DNA of 64,000 nt from Xiphydria camelus (taxonomy: Eukaryota; Arthropoda; Insecta; Hymenoptera; Xiphydriidae), in assembly GCA_963678675.1 (NCBI GenBank), contig OY783195.1, positions 28,941,385-29,005,384 of the forward strand. Direction: 5' to 3'. The notes under the pieces are model-generated. The model was not told the origin of the DNA and did not search any database. It was given only the letters and a program-made list of their open reading frames with translations. Of this stretch, positions 46,156 through 57,267 are shown one piece after another. Made by a program: the position numbers and the translations under genes. Every line of letters starts with the position of its first letter. Position 1 is the stretch's first letter.

Positions 46156-46550
46156 ATCTTGGAAACGGAGCGAAATATGGGAATAGTCCCGAGACGAAAG
46201 TTGCTCGGCTTTCGAATCTCCGCAACTTTTGTCTCGACAATTTTCCCGTATTCCGTTTCGTTTTCGAATTAACTTGATATTCGTGTAATGAAAAAATCCG
46301 GAAAAGACTGAGTATCTACTTCATTCTCGCCCAGACCGTTCGTAAGGCGGAAGCGAGCGAAGCAGTGAGAAAGTTCCGAGCCAAAAATCGCTCGGTTTTC
46401 GAATCTCCGCGACTTTTGTCTCGAAAATGTTCCCACATTCCGTTTTGTTTCCGAATTTATTCGATCTTTGCGCGATGAAAAAATCCGGAAGACCGAGCAT
46501 AATTCATTTCCGCCCGAACCGTTCGTAAGGCGGAAGCGAGAGAAGCGGCG
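46156..46550. repeat. Tandem duplication, period about 185 bp, two copies
   Basis: Copy 1 (from about 46200) and copy 2 (from about 46386) share GCTCGG(C/T)TTTCGAATCTCCG, ACTTTTGTCTCG, GATGAAAAAATCCGG-type blocks and CGTTCGTAAGGCGGAAGCGA. A hairpin precedes the first unit (GAGACGAAAGTTG with CAACTTTTGTCTCG). Composition matches the unique background rather than the AT-rich MITEs. Confidence 0.7.
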
Positions 46551-47216
46551 GGAAAGAGAGAAGCGGGATCAGCTGATCCGCGCGCAGAGGAGGAGGCTTC
46601 CGCGAACGCGCGTCTCGTTCGGACCGCGGTGAATGGAACAAGCGCGAGAGGAACGGCGGCGGTCGATGCGTATATCGCGGGCCACTCGAGCCGGGCCTTA
46701 AAGAACAGGAGGGAAGGAACAAAACGAGCGCGAGATGAAACGAGCGGAGAATGGAATAAAAGGTCGGTCGAGAGGAGAGAAAGACGGAGAGCGAGCGAGG
46801 GAGAGAGAGAGAGAGAGTGAGGCGGCGGATGGGAAGAGGGTAAAGAGGAAAAGTAGAAGGGGGGGACTGACGGAAACCGGCGCGGCACGGCACGGCGCGG
46901 CGCGGCGGGGGCGGGGCCCAGGCCCGGGATGCTGGGACGGATCCCACACTCCTTCTCCATCTTCCTTCATCCCGTGGACCCAACCCCCTCGCGCCGCCCC
47001 TCCTCCTTCGCTCGCGACCTTTCTCACCCCCTGCGCCCTTACGGGGTGTCTTCTTTCTCGCGCTTCGACGGGTCGCGGACGATGTGTGAATTCCTCGGAA
47101 CTGTAGCTCTTGATTCTTCATCGGGTACGAAGCGGAAGAGGAGGGGGAGAGGACGCATTTTTATGAAAACTCTGGAGTCGAAATCTCCCCCGAGGAGCAC
47201 AATCGAGGGAATGAAA
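46551..47216. other. Intronic GC-rich block
   Basis: GA and CG simple repeats generate long overlapping open frames on both strands (46457-47121). None is supported as a gene. Confidence 0.5.
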
Positions 47217-47805
47217 ATACACCGAGAACAGTTATTCGTACTCGAATGAATGTTTGTTTGAATATGGCGAAATAAAAATTTTACTGGATCAAGTAAATAT
47301 TCGTTAATTATTGAGATATTTCTTTGGCGCGATTAGATCTTTTGATGCAATTAGGTACTTGAATGAAATAAAGATTTTAATAATTGATATTATAGGTAGA
47401 TACCTATTTTTTCTTGTCCAAACGAAACGTCCTAACGAACAACGGGGAAAGGACGCTTGAACGTAACTATGATTTTCATCTCGTTTTTACCACCCTTCTA
47501 TTTTTTTTTCATCCGCCCATATCTTAGCCCCGTTGCATACCCCATGCGGTATTTTACTGGATCAACTAAATATTCATTAACTATTACGACATTTATTTGC
47601 CACAATTAGATCCTTTGAGGCAACCACGTGAATGACATAAAAATGTTAATAATTAACATACCTTTTCTTGCCCTAACGAAATATTTAAAGATTTCAATAA
47701 TTAATACCTATATGTTTCCTTGCCCCCCCCCCCCCCCCTAACGAAATATTTATTTCGCCGTATTTTCAATTACATTTATTAACCATCAATAAATAGTTTT
47801 CCAGG
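47217..47805. mobile_element. MITE family O, copy 3, with internal duplication
   Basis: It runs from ACACCGAGAACAGTTATTCG to AATAAATAGTTTTCCAGGCA. The block TTTTACTGGATCAA(G/C)TAAAT occurs at about 47279 and again at about 47552, so part of one arm is duplicated. Two insertions create ATAGGTAGATACCTAT (47393-47408) and TACCTAT (47704). Confidence 0.65.
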
Positions 47806-48761
47806 CATACTAAATATCGCGTTATCCTATTTACCCGCGAATGAGAAATCATAGTTTCGACAATTTCCGAACCCCTGAGCGTCGAGAAAATCAGCCGGAA
47901 GGATCGCGAAGGACGCTGCCCACCCGATCACGGGGAAGCCATTTACCGATAGCTCCTCGCAATGGCGAACGCCGGACCCGCCGAACTCCCCGAGGAAGTG
48001 GCTCTTTATAAGTGCAACCAATAGCCCTCCCCATCTTTCCCGAGCGATTCGGCGTTTCCTTTCAAGTCCCGAAAAACCGGCCGCGTGACTCGGGACTCCT
48101 CTTCTCTCGGTTACCGCAACACAGTGGCCCGCCTCGCGCGCTCCACTTACTCTCTCCCTCTTTCTCTCTTTCTTTCACTCCCTCTGCCTCCTTTTCCCGC
48201 AATGGATTACACGCCGCGCGCGGCGGGGTCAGAGGTGGGGGAAGTGCCATTTTTCAGACGAAATGGATTTTCACGAGGCCGCCCCGCGCGGCGCATTCTT
48301 GGCTTTGGCTAGCTTCTTCTCTTTTCGCCTCCGCCAAATGTTTGTAAATAGATGTAAAGTTTGGGAGGGGCCGGGGCGCGTCCCGCTGGGCGAACAGGAC
48401 GCCCCATAGCGCTCCGGAGCGCGGGCCCGCGCTCTAACCATTCTTCCATCTCTTTATATTTATGCTTTTATCTTTTATTCCCCTCTCGTTCGTCCTCCTC
48501 CTCCTCTCCTCCTCAATTGCCGCGTCGCGTCGTCGCGTTCCCACAAGTCGATCGCGCGACTCGCAGGATGTGGATTCTCGGGGGGGTGCGCGCGGAATTA
48601 TACGCGCCAACGGCGAACTATCATCCCCTGAAACTTTCTCCGTCCCCGTTTCGTCACATCGCGTCGATGTACCGCCGATGACGCGGATTCTGCCGCTGGT
48701 GATTTTTCAAAATGTCATTTTTAAATGTACCCCAGCCGATGAACAATTAGATCGCATACTT
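47806..48761. other. Intronic unique block
   Basis: No exon or repeat was recognised. Confidence 0.5.
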
Positions 48762-49295
48762 TCATTACACCGAGAAAACGGTTTATTTGCAGTTGATAAA
48801 TGTTCGTTCGAGTCTGACGAAATAAACATTTTATCGAGCCAAATAAATATTCGTCAACTATAGAAATATTTATTTGATATTGGTAATCAGATCCTTCGAG
48901 GCAACCGTTTCAATGAAATACAAATTTTAATAATTAATTTCGCAATCTTGGCAAACCTAGATTTTGCTGAGAACTTCTTGCTGTCACGACGAAGGTAGAT
49001 ATTATTTATGGCAACAAAATGTACCTATTTACAATGATAGCAAATTTAACAGTACGTCGCAGTGAAATTTTTGTCAGTAAAAATATTTGCTACCTCAGAA
49101 AATATGTGTATCATTATTCGACGTGTCTTTTATCACCACAGATAACGTTTTCGTCACAATAGCAAAATATTCACAGGAAACCCGAGTTTTGCCAAGACTG
49201 CAAAATCATGTTTTTCCCTGTAACGAAATATTTATATTTTGCCGTATTTGAAATTTCACTCATCAACCATCGGATAAATTATTTCCTCGGTGTAC
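48762..49295. mobile_element. MITE family O, copy 4, split by family P
   Basis: It runs from ACACCGAGAAAACGGTTTAT to AATTATTTCCTCGGTGTAC. The interior breaks after TTTTAATAATTAATTT, where a family P element begins, and resumes with CCCTGTAACGAAATATTTAT. Confidence 0.7.
48947..49208. mobile_element. MITE family P, copy 1 (nested)
   Basis: The ends are GCAATCTTGGCAAACCTAG and CGAGTTTTGCCAAGACTGC. The TTTTGCTGAGAACTTCTTGC block matches 57268-57548. Confidence 0.65.
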
Positions 49296-50925
49296 TCACC
49301 ACGGCGTTTGCCCTCGTTAACGAAGGCACGATTATTGATTATTCATCGGTTAATAGGTTTAAACATCGCATTTCAAAAAGACACCAGCAACACAGAATTC
49401 GTGACGCCGGGAGTACTGTATACATATGTAGGTACGACGCGACGCTGCAGGGGTCGCCCGCGCGCTGTCGCTTCTCTGCCCCAGGTGCGCCGATCCCGCA
49501 AAACGGATTACCGCCGAGGGAATCGCGCCGCGCCGATCGTCGAGGGCTAATCGTTGCCTGCCGCGGGGCCAACCCATTCACCGCGTTCGCGTCACCCCCG
49601 GGGGATCTTAATGGGCCGCGTTTGTGTCGTCGGACGACGGGGTACGCGGCACCGATGACCCGGAGGGGGCACCGCTGCATCGCGCGCGACACGAGCGATT
49701 CGCGCGGCCACAACGAGCGTGTGTGCGCGCCGCGCGGATTTCCCGTTCTCCCGCGGAAGGATCTCGAGGGAACCCGGTGAAAAGGAGCCCGGGGCTCCGT
49801 CGGGACCGTTGTCCCCGACGGTCAATAGGACCTAATTGCCACGGGGTTTAGCTCGCGAAAAAAAAAGGAGAGGGAGGTGTGCGAACGTTTTCGGTCGGTT
49901 CCTCATCCGCAGATAGGAATCTGTCTCTCCTTTTCTCCCTTTCATCTTTTCCTGCGGGGACGTCCGTTTGGTCCTCGCCGCGGCGGCGCGCGCGCGCGCG
50001 CGAAGTAGAGTCGATCGAAGTTGCCGTTTCGATGAGCGCAGGAAGAAATACGAGAGGGAGAAAAGGAAGCTGCGATGGTTTACGGAGAATTTCACGTCGA
50101 GAAAGAAAAACACCCTCCCGTGTCCGTTCGCCGCCGCGGGACCGGAGGAACTTTGTACGCCGTCGTCGAGGCGTGCCGCGCGCGGCTCTTCGAGTCAGGC
50201 GCGACAAAGGGGCGATTATCCGCGCTCGTTTGGAGATGCATAATGTGCACGGTAAATATCGCGCGACTCCGTGGAATCGGGGGAAAGACGACGACGGAGA
50301 AGAGGCGCGAGGGAGGGCGGAGGTGGCCGAACCGCAGGGAGGCGAAGAGTCAAGGGCTTTCCCTCTGGCTTCTCGCGCCCCGAACCCCCTCCGGATTACC
50401 GCGACCCTTCGCGGCTTACGATTTCGTCGTCGCGGTTCAACTCTTCGTCCGCGTCGCGCTTCTTCCGCCTCGAGGGTGTGCGACTCCGAGGGGAAAGACG
50501 ACGCGGTGGAAGACGAGGAAGAGGAATTCGTCGGGCGGGGTGTGCGTGTGCCGCGAGGAATTGACGAAAGACGGAGAGAGAAGCGGAAGGGAAAAATATT
50601 CGGTGGAAATATCGCGCAGGGTAGTATAGGTCTTCCCGAAGCACAGCGTCCCGCTCTGTTTGCCCCTTGATTCGCCACGGCACACCTTCCGCGTCCATTC
50701 GTAAGTCACTCTCCGTCACTCTCCAGTCCAAACACACATTTATTTCCCCGCCGGGGTATCCTTTACCTGGAAGGAGCGAGAGGGAGGGACGGAGAGGAGA
50801 CCGGGAGAAAAATAGTCCCACTCTACCCTCCCCCGAGCCGGAGAGAGGACCTGTCCGCTCTACGACTCCTTTTATCTCTGCTCGTCCCTCTCGCACGCGT
50901 GTATATCGAGCGCGGAAAAGTGCAT
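49296..50925. other. Intronic CpG-rich block
   Basis: Open frames longer than 260 codons on both strands (49848-50678 minus, 49879-50670 plus) occupy the same bases. Products are Arg/Ser/Glu-rich and no family is recognisable. This is a chance effect of stop-poor DNA. Confidence 0.5.
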
Positions 50926-51172
50926 GGAAAAGGATAAATCGTATAGCATTTAGAAAGTTTGTGCGGTTAATTTCGGGACAAAGCTGATGTATCGTTACGA
51001 TGACTACAGTAGAACTGTAAAAATTATTTTTTAAATTTGTCGAAGCTACGAACGTTGGTTGCTGTAATTTTCACTAAAATTGTAATTGTAACTATAAATT
51101 GGCCTTATCTCGAAATTTACCACACAAACTTTGTAGTTGCTACGATTTACAATATTTTCTTCCGTACGCATA
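50926..51172. mobile_element. MITE family E, copy 4
   Basis: It runs from AAATCGTATAGCATTTAGAA to GTAGTTGCTACGATTTACAA, with ATCGTTACGATGACTACAG and the inverse AATTGTAACTATAAATTGG. Confidence 0.65.
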
Positions 51173-51364
51173 ATCTTCGACTTCCCCGGCTTCACGTAGA
51201 AGTTACGTAGAATGTTTCATATCGTCAGCACGATCCGTCGAAAAGATGCTGGGGCATCGCAGTTTCAAATGGAACGTTTTCTCCGTGTACAGATCCGCGC
51301 CGCAGAATTGTTTACAGTGCACCAAATGAACGCCACCATTTTTCATAACGCAACCTCTCATATC

Positions 51365-51614
51365 TCTGTGGCTTGGATGAAAAAGTGCCTAAGGGCGATT
51401 TTCTCAAAGATGAATTTCAGGGTTTATCTTACTAATTTCGACCAGATCTTTTTAATGAAAAAGGTCCCAAGTCTCTATCTTGTATATACAGCATTTCTTT
51501 CATTTATTGTACAAAGCGTCTTACTTAATGACATTTAAAAAAATCAACTTTAATCAAATTTGTCTCGCGGATCTTAATTTTTGCACTCAGGCCCTTTTCC
51601 ATCCAAGCCACAGA
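51365..51614. mobile_element. 250-bp MITE abutting the hh exon 2 acceptor
   Basis: The ends TCTGTGGCTTGGATGAAAAA and TTTTCCATCCAAGCCACAGA are inverted. The right end lies 67 bp before exon 2, so the branch-point/polypyrimidine region directly borders transposon sequence. Confidence 0.75.
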
Positions 51615-51681
51615 TCTATACCCTGCCTTCGGTTCTAAAGTCAAATTGCCAGCTAACGAAACGCGTCGCTTCCGTTCGCAG

Positions 51682-51943
51682 AGGTGCAAAGAGAAGCTGA
51701 ACACCCTGGCGATCTCCGTGATGAACCAGTGGCCGGGGGTGAAGCTGCGAGTGACGGAGGGCTGGGACGAGGAGGGCAAGCACGCGACGGACTCGCTGCA
51801 CTACGAGGGTCGCGCCGTCGACGTGACGACCAGCGACCGGGACCGTTCCAAGTACGGCATGCTCGCGCGACTGGCGGTGGAAGCCGGCTTCGATTGGGTC
51901 TACTACGAGTCCCGATCGCACATTCACTGCTCCGTCAAGTCAG
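51682..51943 (+). CDS. hh: Hedgehog precursor, coding exon 2
   Basis: This exon encodes residues 115-201 plus the first base of codon 202, the core of the Hedge signalling domain. It is 262 nt, which as I recall is also the size of the matching vertebrate Hedgehog exon. The acceptor is TTCGCAG|AGGTGC and the donor TCAG|GTTGGT. Recognisable blocks are [30 protein letters not shown] (acidic calcium-site residues), [20 protein letters not shown] and [20 protein letters not shown], then HIHCSVKS. The zinc ligands known from vertebrate Hedgehogs are all present: His of LHYEG, Asp of RAVD and the second His of HIHC. This is the fragment that binds Patched and Ihog/Boi-type co-receptors after cleavage and cholesterol addition. 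Confidence 0.98.
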
Positions 51944-52602
51944 GTTGGTATCGCTTGGTATCCTCCGCGTCGGATTCGTGGGAACGCGCGGACGCGGTCT
52001 CGTGTGCCCTCCGCCGCGGAGGGGGCACGGCCTCGGACGCGAGAGGCTCCCGAACCCGCGCGCGCACGGGGTTCAGAGGTGGATGTCGCGCGCTCGTGGA
52101 GACGAAACGAACGACCGTCGTGGACGCCCGCCGCGCGCTCGGATCACCGAGCGTTAACTCTCTGATTTAGTGGGCGGAAAACGCTTCGGCGGAAACGGGA
52201 CGTAAATATAGTACGGCGGGACCCACGAGAGGCGTCAACGGGCGGCGATGCTATCGGCGATATAAATTCCAATTACATTTCGTTAATTCGATAATAATTT
52301 AGCGATATAAATCTCGGCCGCGGTGAAACGACGTCGTAGAATGTAAACGACCCGGTGCCGGGAGCTCGCGCGCGCGCGTTTCCGACTCTGCGCGCATTGG
52401 TTGCACGCGAGGACTCGCGCAACGGGGTGCCGCGCGCGTTGGAGGAGAATTGGGGTCTTTTACATCTCCCGGTGAAATGGGGGTGGACTGTCGACGGCTC
52501 GCGGGAAAATTCGTTCGACGAGTCCGCGCGCAAAAGAGGAACCGGCAATTTTTACAGTTTCGTCCAGCAGCGATAAGGTTTGAGCTGGTTTTAAAAAATT
52601 TG

Positions 52603-52846
52603 TACACGCGGAAGAAAAGAAATCGTAGCATTAACAAAGTTTTTGGTGAGTATCGGATCGAGGTCAATGTATCGTTACGATAACTACAATTTTGGTAAAA
52701 GTCATAGTAAAATTTGTAGAAGTTCCAAGCGTGGCTGTAATTTTTACTAAAATTATAGTTATCGTAACGATAAATTGGCCTTGTCCCGAAATTTACCAGA
52801 AACTTTGTAGAGATGCTGCGATTTATTTTTTCCCGTGTACACAGAG
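52603..52846. mobile_element. MITE family E, copy 5
   Basis: It runs from ACACGCGGAAGAAAAGAAAT to TTTATTTTTTCCCGTGTAC. It has inverted blocks TATCGTTACGATAACTACAA and ATTATAGTTATCGTAACGAT. Confidence 0.75.
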
Positions 52847-52949
52847 GGCATATTTCTGTTTACAAATTAAAACTGTACATTTCTATCGGTGCCTTGGGAA
52901 AAAAACCAAGTTACATGTGTAATTCTGTAAAACTTCCTGAGTGGAATCG

Positions 52950-53158
52950 TAAACTGAAAAAAATTAATGGCGTATCCAAGTAAATAATTTTCTTGGTACT
53001 ATTTATGTCGATGGTTTACACGAGTAAAGTAATGTCTGTTCGGATTTGGTCAATTTTTTCATTAAAACAAAATATTACTCGACTCAAGTAATCCCTTAAC
53101 ATGAATAATGCCAAAAAAACCATTTACCCCGATTCGTGACTTATTTTTCTCAGTGTAC
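52950..53158. mobile_element. MITE family N, copy 3
   Basis: It runs from AAACTGAAAAAAATTAATGG to TTATTTTTCTCAGTGTAC, with ATCCAAGTAAATAATTTTC and the inverse ATGAATAATGCCAAAAAAAC. Confidence 0.6.
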
Positions 53159-53679
53159 TTTATGCTGGTCAAACTGTAATTCGCGTGCAATGCCTTTTTC
53201 TCCATGCGTGATTCGCACAAAAAACAATTCGATTTCTACGCATTTAATTACGTGTTACCCCACATGTCGCAACGATGATGTTTCCAATTCGATGAATACG
53301 AAAGGATCAGATATCGCGGGGAGCGATCGCGCGCGATAAACGAACAACCAATTACGATATCCGTCGCTGCGAAACGTAGTGCGACGTACAAAAATTCCTG
53401 CCGTTATCGATCGACGATAAAGCGATTTAATTCCGTACTCGAGTTCTTCATTTTGTGGGAGATAATCGCGGTGTACCGATAGCCGCATCCTGGCGTTAAT
53501 CGAGGCAACGAGGCGAGAGTTCGTTGAGAACATTGAGAAAAATGTGAGAAATTGCACGGCAATGCTAGTACACTGAAAAAAGAGCAAGCAAAATAATATT
53601 TTTGGACGCGGTTACCACCCGGAAGCCAAGAGTAGTAATACTCATAACACACTATAATGACAATGGCCGTGAAAGCCTA

Positions 53680-53910
53680 AAATTTTTAATTTATTTATAG
53701 TTAATATACGTATAGTTGATTATGGCGAAAGAAATATTTCTTTGAGCCAAGCAAATATTCGTTAGCCATTCTATATTTCTGTTTTAACGAGAGAATCAAA
53801 GGAATTCTAATAATCAACATATTATGTTTACTTAGCCCAACGAAATATTTATCTCACCATAATCAATTATACATTTATTAAGTACAAATAAACTCTTCTT
53901 TCGGTATAGT
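53680..53910. mobile_element. MITE family O, copy 5 (diverged)
   Basis: It contains TTTATTTATAGTTAATATAC and TTTGAGCCAAGCAAATATTC, with the right end CAAATAAACTCTTCTTTCGG. Confidence 0.5.
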
Positions 53911-55179
53911 TCATCGGTATAAAGTTTATGTTCTGTTTGCCTTAGTAATACTTATTTCTCTTTTACCGTAATAAATATCTGTTTCAAATATACGTATAGA
54001 GTCATTTCAATAATGCTTATCGTTCTTGTCGCATTAATATCGCTGTACTACATATATTGCAAAACTAATCTTTCATTCAGTCTGAAAGCATAGTTGTCTC
54101 AGAGTTAGGTATACCGATTGCCACGCGACTTGACAATTTTATCACTGCGCGCGTTCGCATTCGAAGTAGCATCCTTCCGTCTTCGCGAATAGATTTCCCT
54201 TCCCCAAAAAACCGTTCCTATCGTCGGCAGTATTTTCCCTCGAGGATTTACTTGCGAGAGAAACGGAAAGAACTTCCGAAAGGAGCGTCGTTCAGCGGCA
54301 GGGGAATTCCGCGGAGAGATCCCTCGTCCCGTAAGAGGAATCTTTCAAGAATCGATTCCTACGAACGAGGCACTCTCTCATCGACGGAATCGCGTCGCGA
54401 ACGGGACAACCAGTTCGTCGCCTTCACCGTCCGTTGCGCCACCGAGCGAGAGCGTGAGCGTCCTGCCTTATCGACGGCCCCGACATCCTTGCGCATCCTC
54501 CGAGAGCGGGTAACGAGCGCGCGCGCGCCAAGGGCCAAGTATTCTTCCTTCGCGGAGAGACACGCGGCGGATGCTGCGCGAAACGACAGCCCTCTGCTCC
54601 GCTGATGTAAACGCGACGATCCCTCGGAATCCGCATCCTTCCCGCTCGCGTTAATTACTCCCCCCCCCCCCAAGTCCTCCCTGGATGCTCCTCTCTCTCT
54701 TCTCGCAGGACGAAACGCTTCGCCTTCTTCCTTCTCGATTTCCCTCCCGACGCGCGCGCGTGTCATTCTTCATACGTGCGTTTGCTCACTCTCGCGCGAC
54801 AGTTGGATCTCGGGCGCTCGTTTCGTTAGTCGCGACGAGCCGCGCGTCGGGTTTCAAAATAAACGCCAATAAATCGGGGCGCGACTGCCAGGCCGAATTA
54901 AAACGAGACGCCGTCCGGAGCCGCGAAATCGATACGGGCCGCGCGCCGATTCCTCTAAACGCGTGTTCGTTTTCGCGCGCGCGGATCGCCTTCGCCGGCG
55001 CGTCCAACGTCCTACCTTTTTTATTCGCATATCGTTTTATCTCGATCACGGATGCACACGGAGAAAAGGGAATTGCGCGAATTACAATTTGATTACAGCG
55101 TGAACTACGATTCCGCCCAGGAAACATTACAGAATTACACGGTAATCAGGAGTCTTTCCTGAGGAAGCGATAGAAATGT

Positions 55180-55384
55180 CTGCACGGAAAACAAATTTGT
55201 GGTAAATTTCGGGACAAGGCCAATTTCTCATTATGATAACTACAATTTTAGTAAAAATTATAGAAGTTGCAAGCGCTTGCTGTAATTTTTACCAAAATAC
55301 AGTTATCGTCACGGTAAATTTTCCCTGTTCCGTATTTTACCACAAACTTTGTTGGTGCTGCATTTTATTTTTTTCCGTCTGTGG
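55180..55384. mobile_element. MITE family E, copy 6
   Basis: It runs from TGCACGGAAAACAAATTTGT to TTATTTTTTTCCGTCTGTGG, with central blocks like copies 2 and 5. Confidence 0.7.
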
Positions 55385-55981
55385 AAACAGATGTCATAAC
55401 TGGTTAAATTATCATACATTTGTACAGTTATATAAACTCATAAATAGAAATGCGTCCTCTGTACAAATCCTTGAAAATCAGCTCGAATCTCAGCGCTGCT
55501 GAATGAAACTGTAAAAATTGCCGAGTATCGAAGCTGCAGGGAAATATCGACGAAGGTTTACGGCGAGGAGAGCTTTGAAAAATATTGTCCGCGCGGAAAG
55601 AGACGTCGCGAAAGCGAGGGTTCGCATGACGCAGCGCGGACGGCGTCACGAATACCGGATTCATCGCGCGGCTCGCGCGTATCGTTTTCCACGCGTTAAG
55701 CCCGATTATATACAAACTTCCCACGGTGGCCGGTCCCCCTCGGTCGCTTGTCCACTTTCGTTCGCGTCGCACCTTCCGCTCGCCGGTGCCCGACGACGAC
55801 ACCTCCCGGATCCGATTACCGGCGCTCGAATCGAGCCTGCAGCCCGCGCGCGCGGATCGGCTTTTTGATCTCGCTGCACGGCGCGCGCGCGCGTTGCGTT
55901 TCACGTTGCGGCTAATTAAACGTTCTCCTTCGCAATCCCCTGCAGCTTCTAACCGAGAACACTCTCCGCTTTTTTTCGCAG

Positions 55982-56697
55982 AATCCTCCTCGGCGGGAAA
56001 ATCGGGCGGTTGCTTCCCGGGCGAGAGTCGGGTGAGGACGGAGGGCGGCGCGAGCAAGAGCCTGAGCCAGCTGAGCCTCGGGGAGCGCGTGGCCGCGCTG
56101 GACTCCCGAGGGAACCTCGTCTACAGCGAGGTGATAGCCTTCCTGGACCGTTCGCCGGAGGAGAGGCGGCAGTTCGTGCGGCTGGCCACGGAGTCCGGTC
56201 GGGCGTTGACCCTGACGCCGTCGCACCTGGTGCCGGTGCGCGGCGGCGCGACGGTCTTCGCCGCGCGGGTCAATTCGGGCGACGAGATCCTGACGAGGGA
56301 GGAGAACGCGGTGGAGGACGAGCTGCGGTGGGACAGGGTGACGGGGACCGAGTTGCTGCTGCTGCGGGGCGTCTACGCGCCCCTCACGGCGGAGGGCACC
56401 GTCCTCGTGGACGACGTCGTGGCCTCGTGTTACGCGATAGTCGACAGCCAAACGGTAGCGCATTACGCGTTCCTGCCGCTGAGGATTTGGGAGAACTTCC
56501 GGTCCGGCGTGCGGAGGCTGGCGCGTCTTACGGCCGGGCCGGTGACGTCGTGGACGGACACGGCTGCGAGGTCGACGACGACGACGACGACGACGAGGAC
56601 GACAATATCGAGGCATCGATCGCAGGGTGTTCATTGGTACGCGTCGATGCTCTATTCACTGTCGACATATGTGCTGCCCGCGACGATGCTCTACTGA
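55982..56697 (+). CDS. hh: Hedgehog precursor, coding exon 3 (Hint domain)
   Basis: This exon encodes residues 202-439 and ends with TGA at 56695-56697. After the Hedge domain comes SGG|CFPGES. Autocleavage is expected between Gly211 and Cys212, with cholesterol attached to the new C-terminus. Spacing of the catalytic residues matches fly Hedgehog exactly from the cysteine: Asp257 (FLDRS) at +45, Thr280 at +68 and His283 (TLTPSHLVPV) at +71. A further conserved block is VVASCYAIVDSQ (Cys351), followed near the end by GVHWYASMLY and YVLP. A (GAC)n tract at 56573-56604 encodes a poly-Thr stretch just before GVHWYA that is specific to this lineage. The acceptor is TTTTTTCGCAG|AATCC, and the split Glu202 codon confirms the phase-1 junction with exon 2. 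Confidence 0.98.
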
Positions 56698-57267
56698 AGA
56701 TCACCGGATCGATTGGAAAAATGAGGAAAGGCGAAGAAGAAGGAGAAGAAGTAGTAGAAGAAGAAGAAGAAGACGAAGAAGAAGAGGGTACACAACGAAT
56801 CTCTCCGTCACGGGGAGGAAACCTTTTTCGTTTCTCTGGAGGCGGGGAGGGGGTGGTGGCGAACGCGACCGTGAAGCCCTCCGGCACCTTATTCTTCGCG
56901 ACGATCTTTACATAAAGAGAGAGAGAGAACCCGAGAGGGAGAGTGAGAGAGGGCCATGATAGAAGCAAATAACAGGTGGGCCCGATCGCGATAAAGGGTT
57001 GTACGGAGAGACTCGAAGTTTCTTTCATCCCGCAGTGACGTGCGTATGTGTGTATGTATACGGGACGAGTCAATCGATCCCGCGTTGTGCGACAATCGCG
57101 CATCCCCGAGAATCGTCCCGGAGGAGGATGCGAAAACGAACAGTATTAATTAAGATTGTAGAGAAACGAAGAAGAAAATGGAAAGGGAGGAGTAAGAGAG
57201 CGTCGTCTCGTCGCAGCGGCGCGCTACACGACTCGAAACGACCGAAGCAGTGCGCACGGAAAAACAA
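56698..57267 (+). other. hh: hh 3' UTR, proximal part
   Basis: A GAA/AGA-rich tract (56732-56787) and a GA tract (56912-56950) follow the stop codon. Open frames continuing through this region in other frames are produced by these repeats. No AATAAA signal was found here, so the transcript probably runs farther. Confidence 0.45.

Larger units (their letters stand above)
6545..51681 (+). other. hh: hh intron 1 (about 45.1 kb)
   Basis: This GT-AG, phase-0 intron separates the anchor and N-terminal part of the Hedge domain from its core. It alternates between CpG-rich unique DNA and AT-rich palindromic elements, listed individually below. No nested gene is supported on either strand. Long first introns of developmental genes commonly hold enhancers, so the unique blocks are the place to look for hh control elements. 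That is inference: none is demonstrated by the sequence. Confidence 0.9.
51944..55981 (+). other. hh: hh intron 2 (4.0 kb, phase 1)
   Basis: GT-AG intron between the Hedge and Hint-coding exons, at the position conserved in the family. It contains family E, N and O elements and no additional exon. Open frames near 54252-55092 and 55428-56057 (minus) are not supported. Confidence 0.9.

Noticed and set aside
49848..50678. Open frames over 260 codons on both strands
   Set aside because: Both strands are open over the same bases, which is expected in stop-poor CpG-rich DNA. Neither product resembles a protein family.
51212..51538. 108-codon open frame just before hh exon 2
   Set aside because: Its second half lies inside the inverted-repeat element 51365-51614. 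It has no splice link or family match.
56010..56915. Alternative-frame open reading frame over hh exon 3
   Set aside because: It overlaps the clearly conserved Hint-coding frame and continues into GAA repeats. It is a shadow frame.
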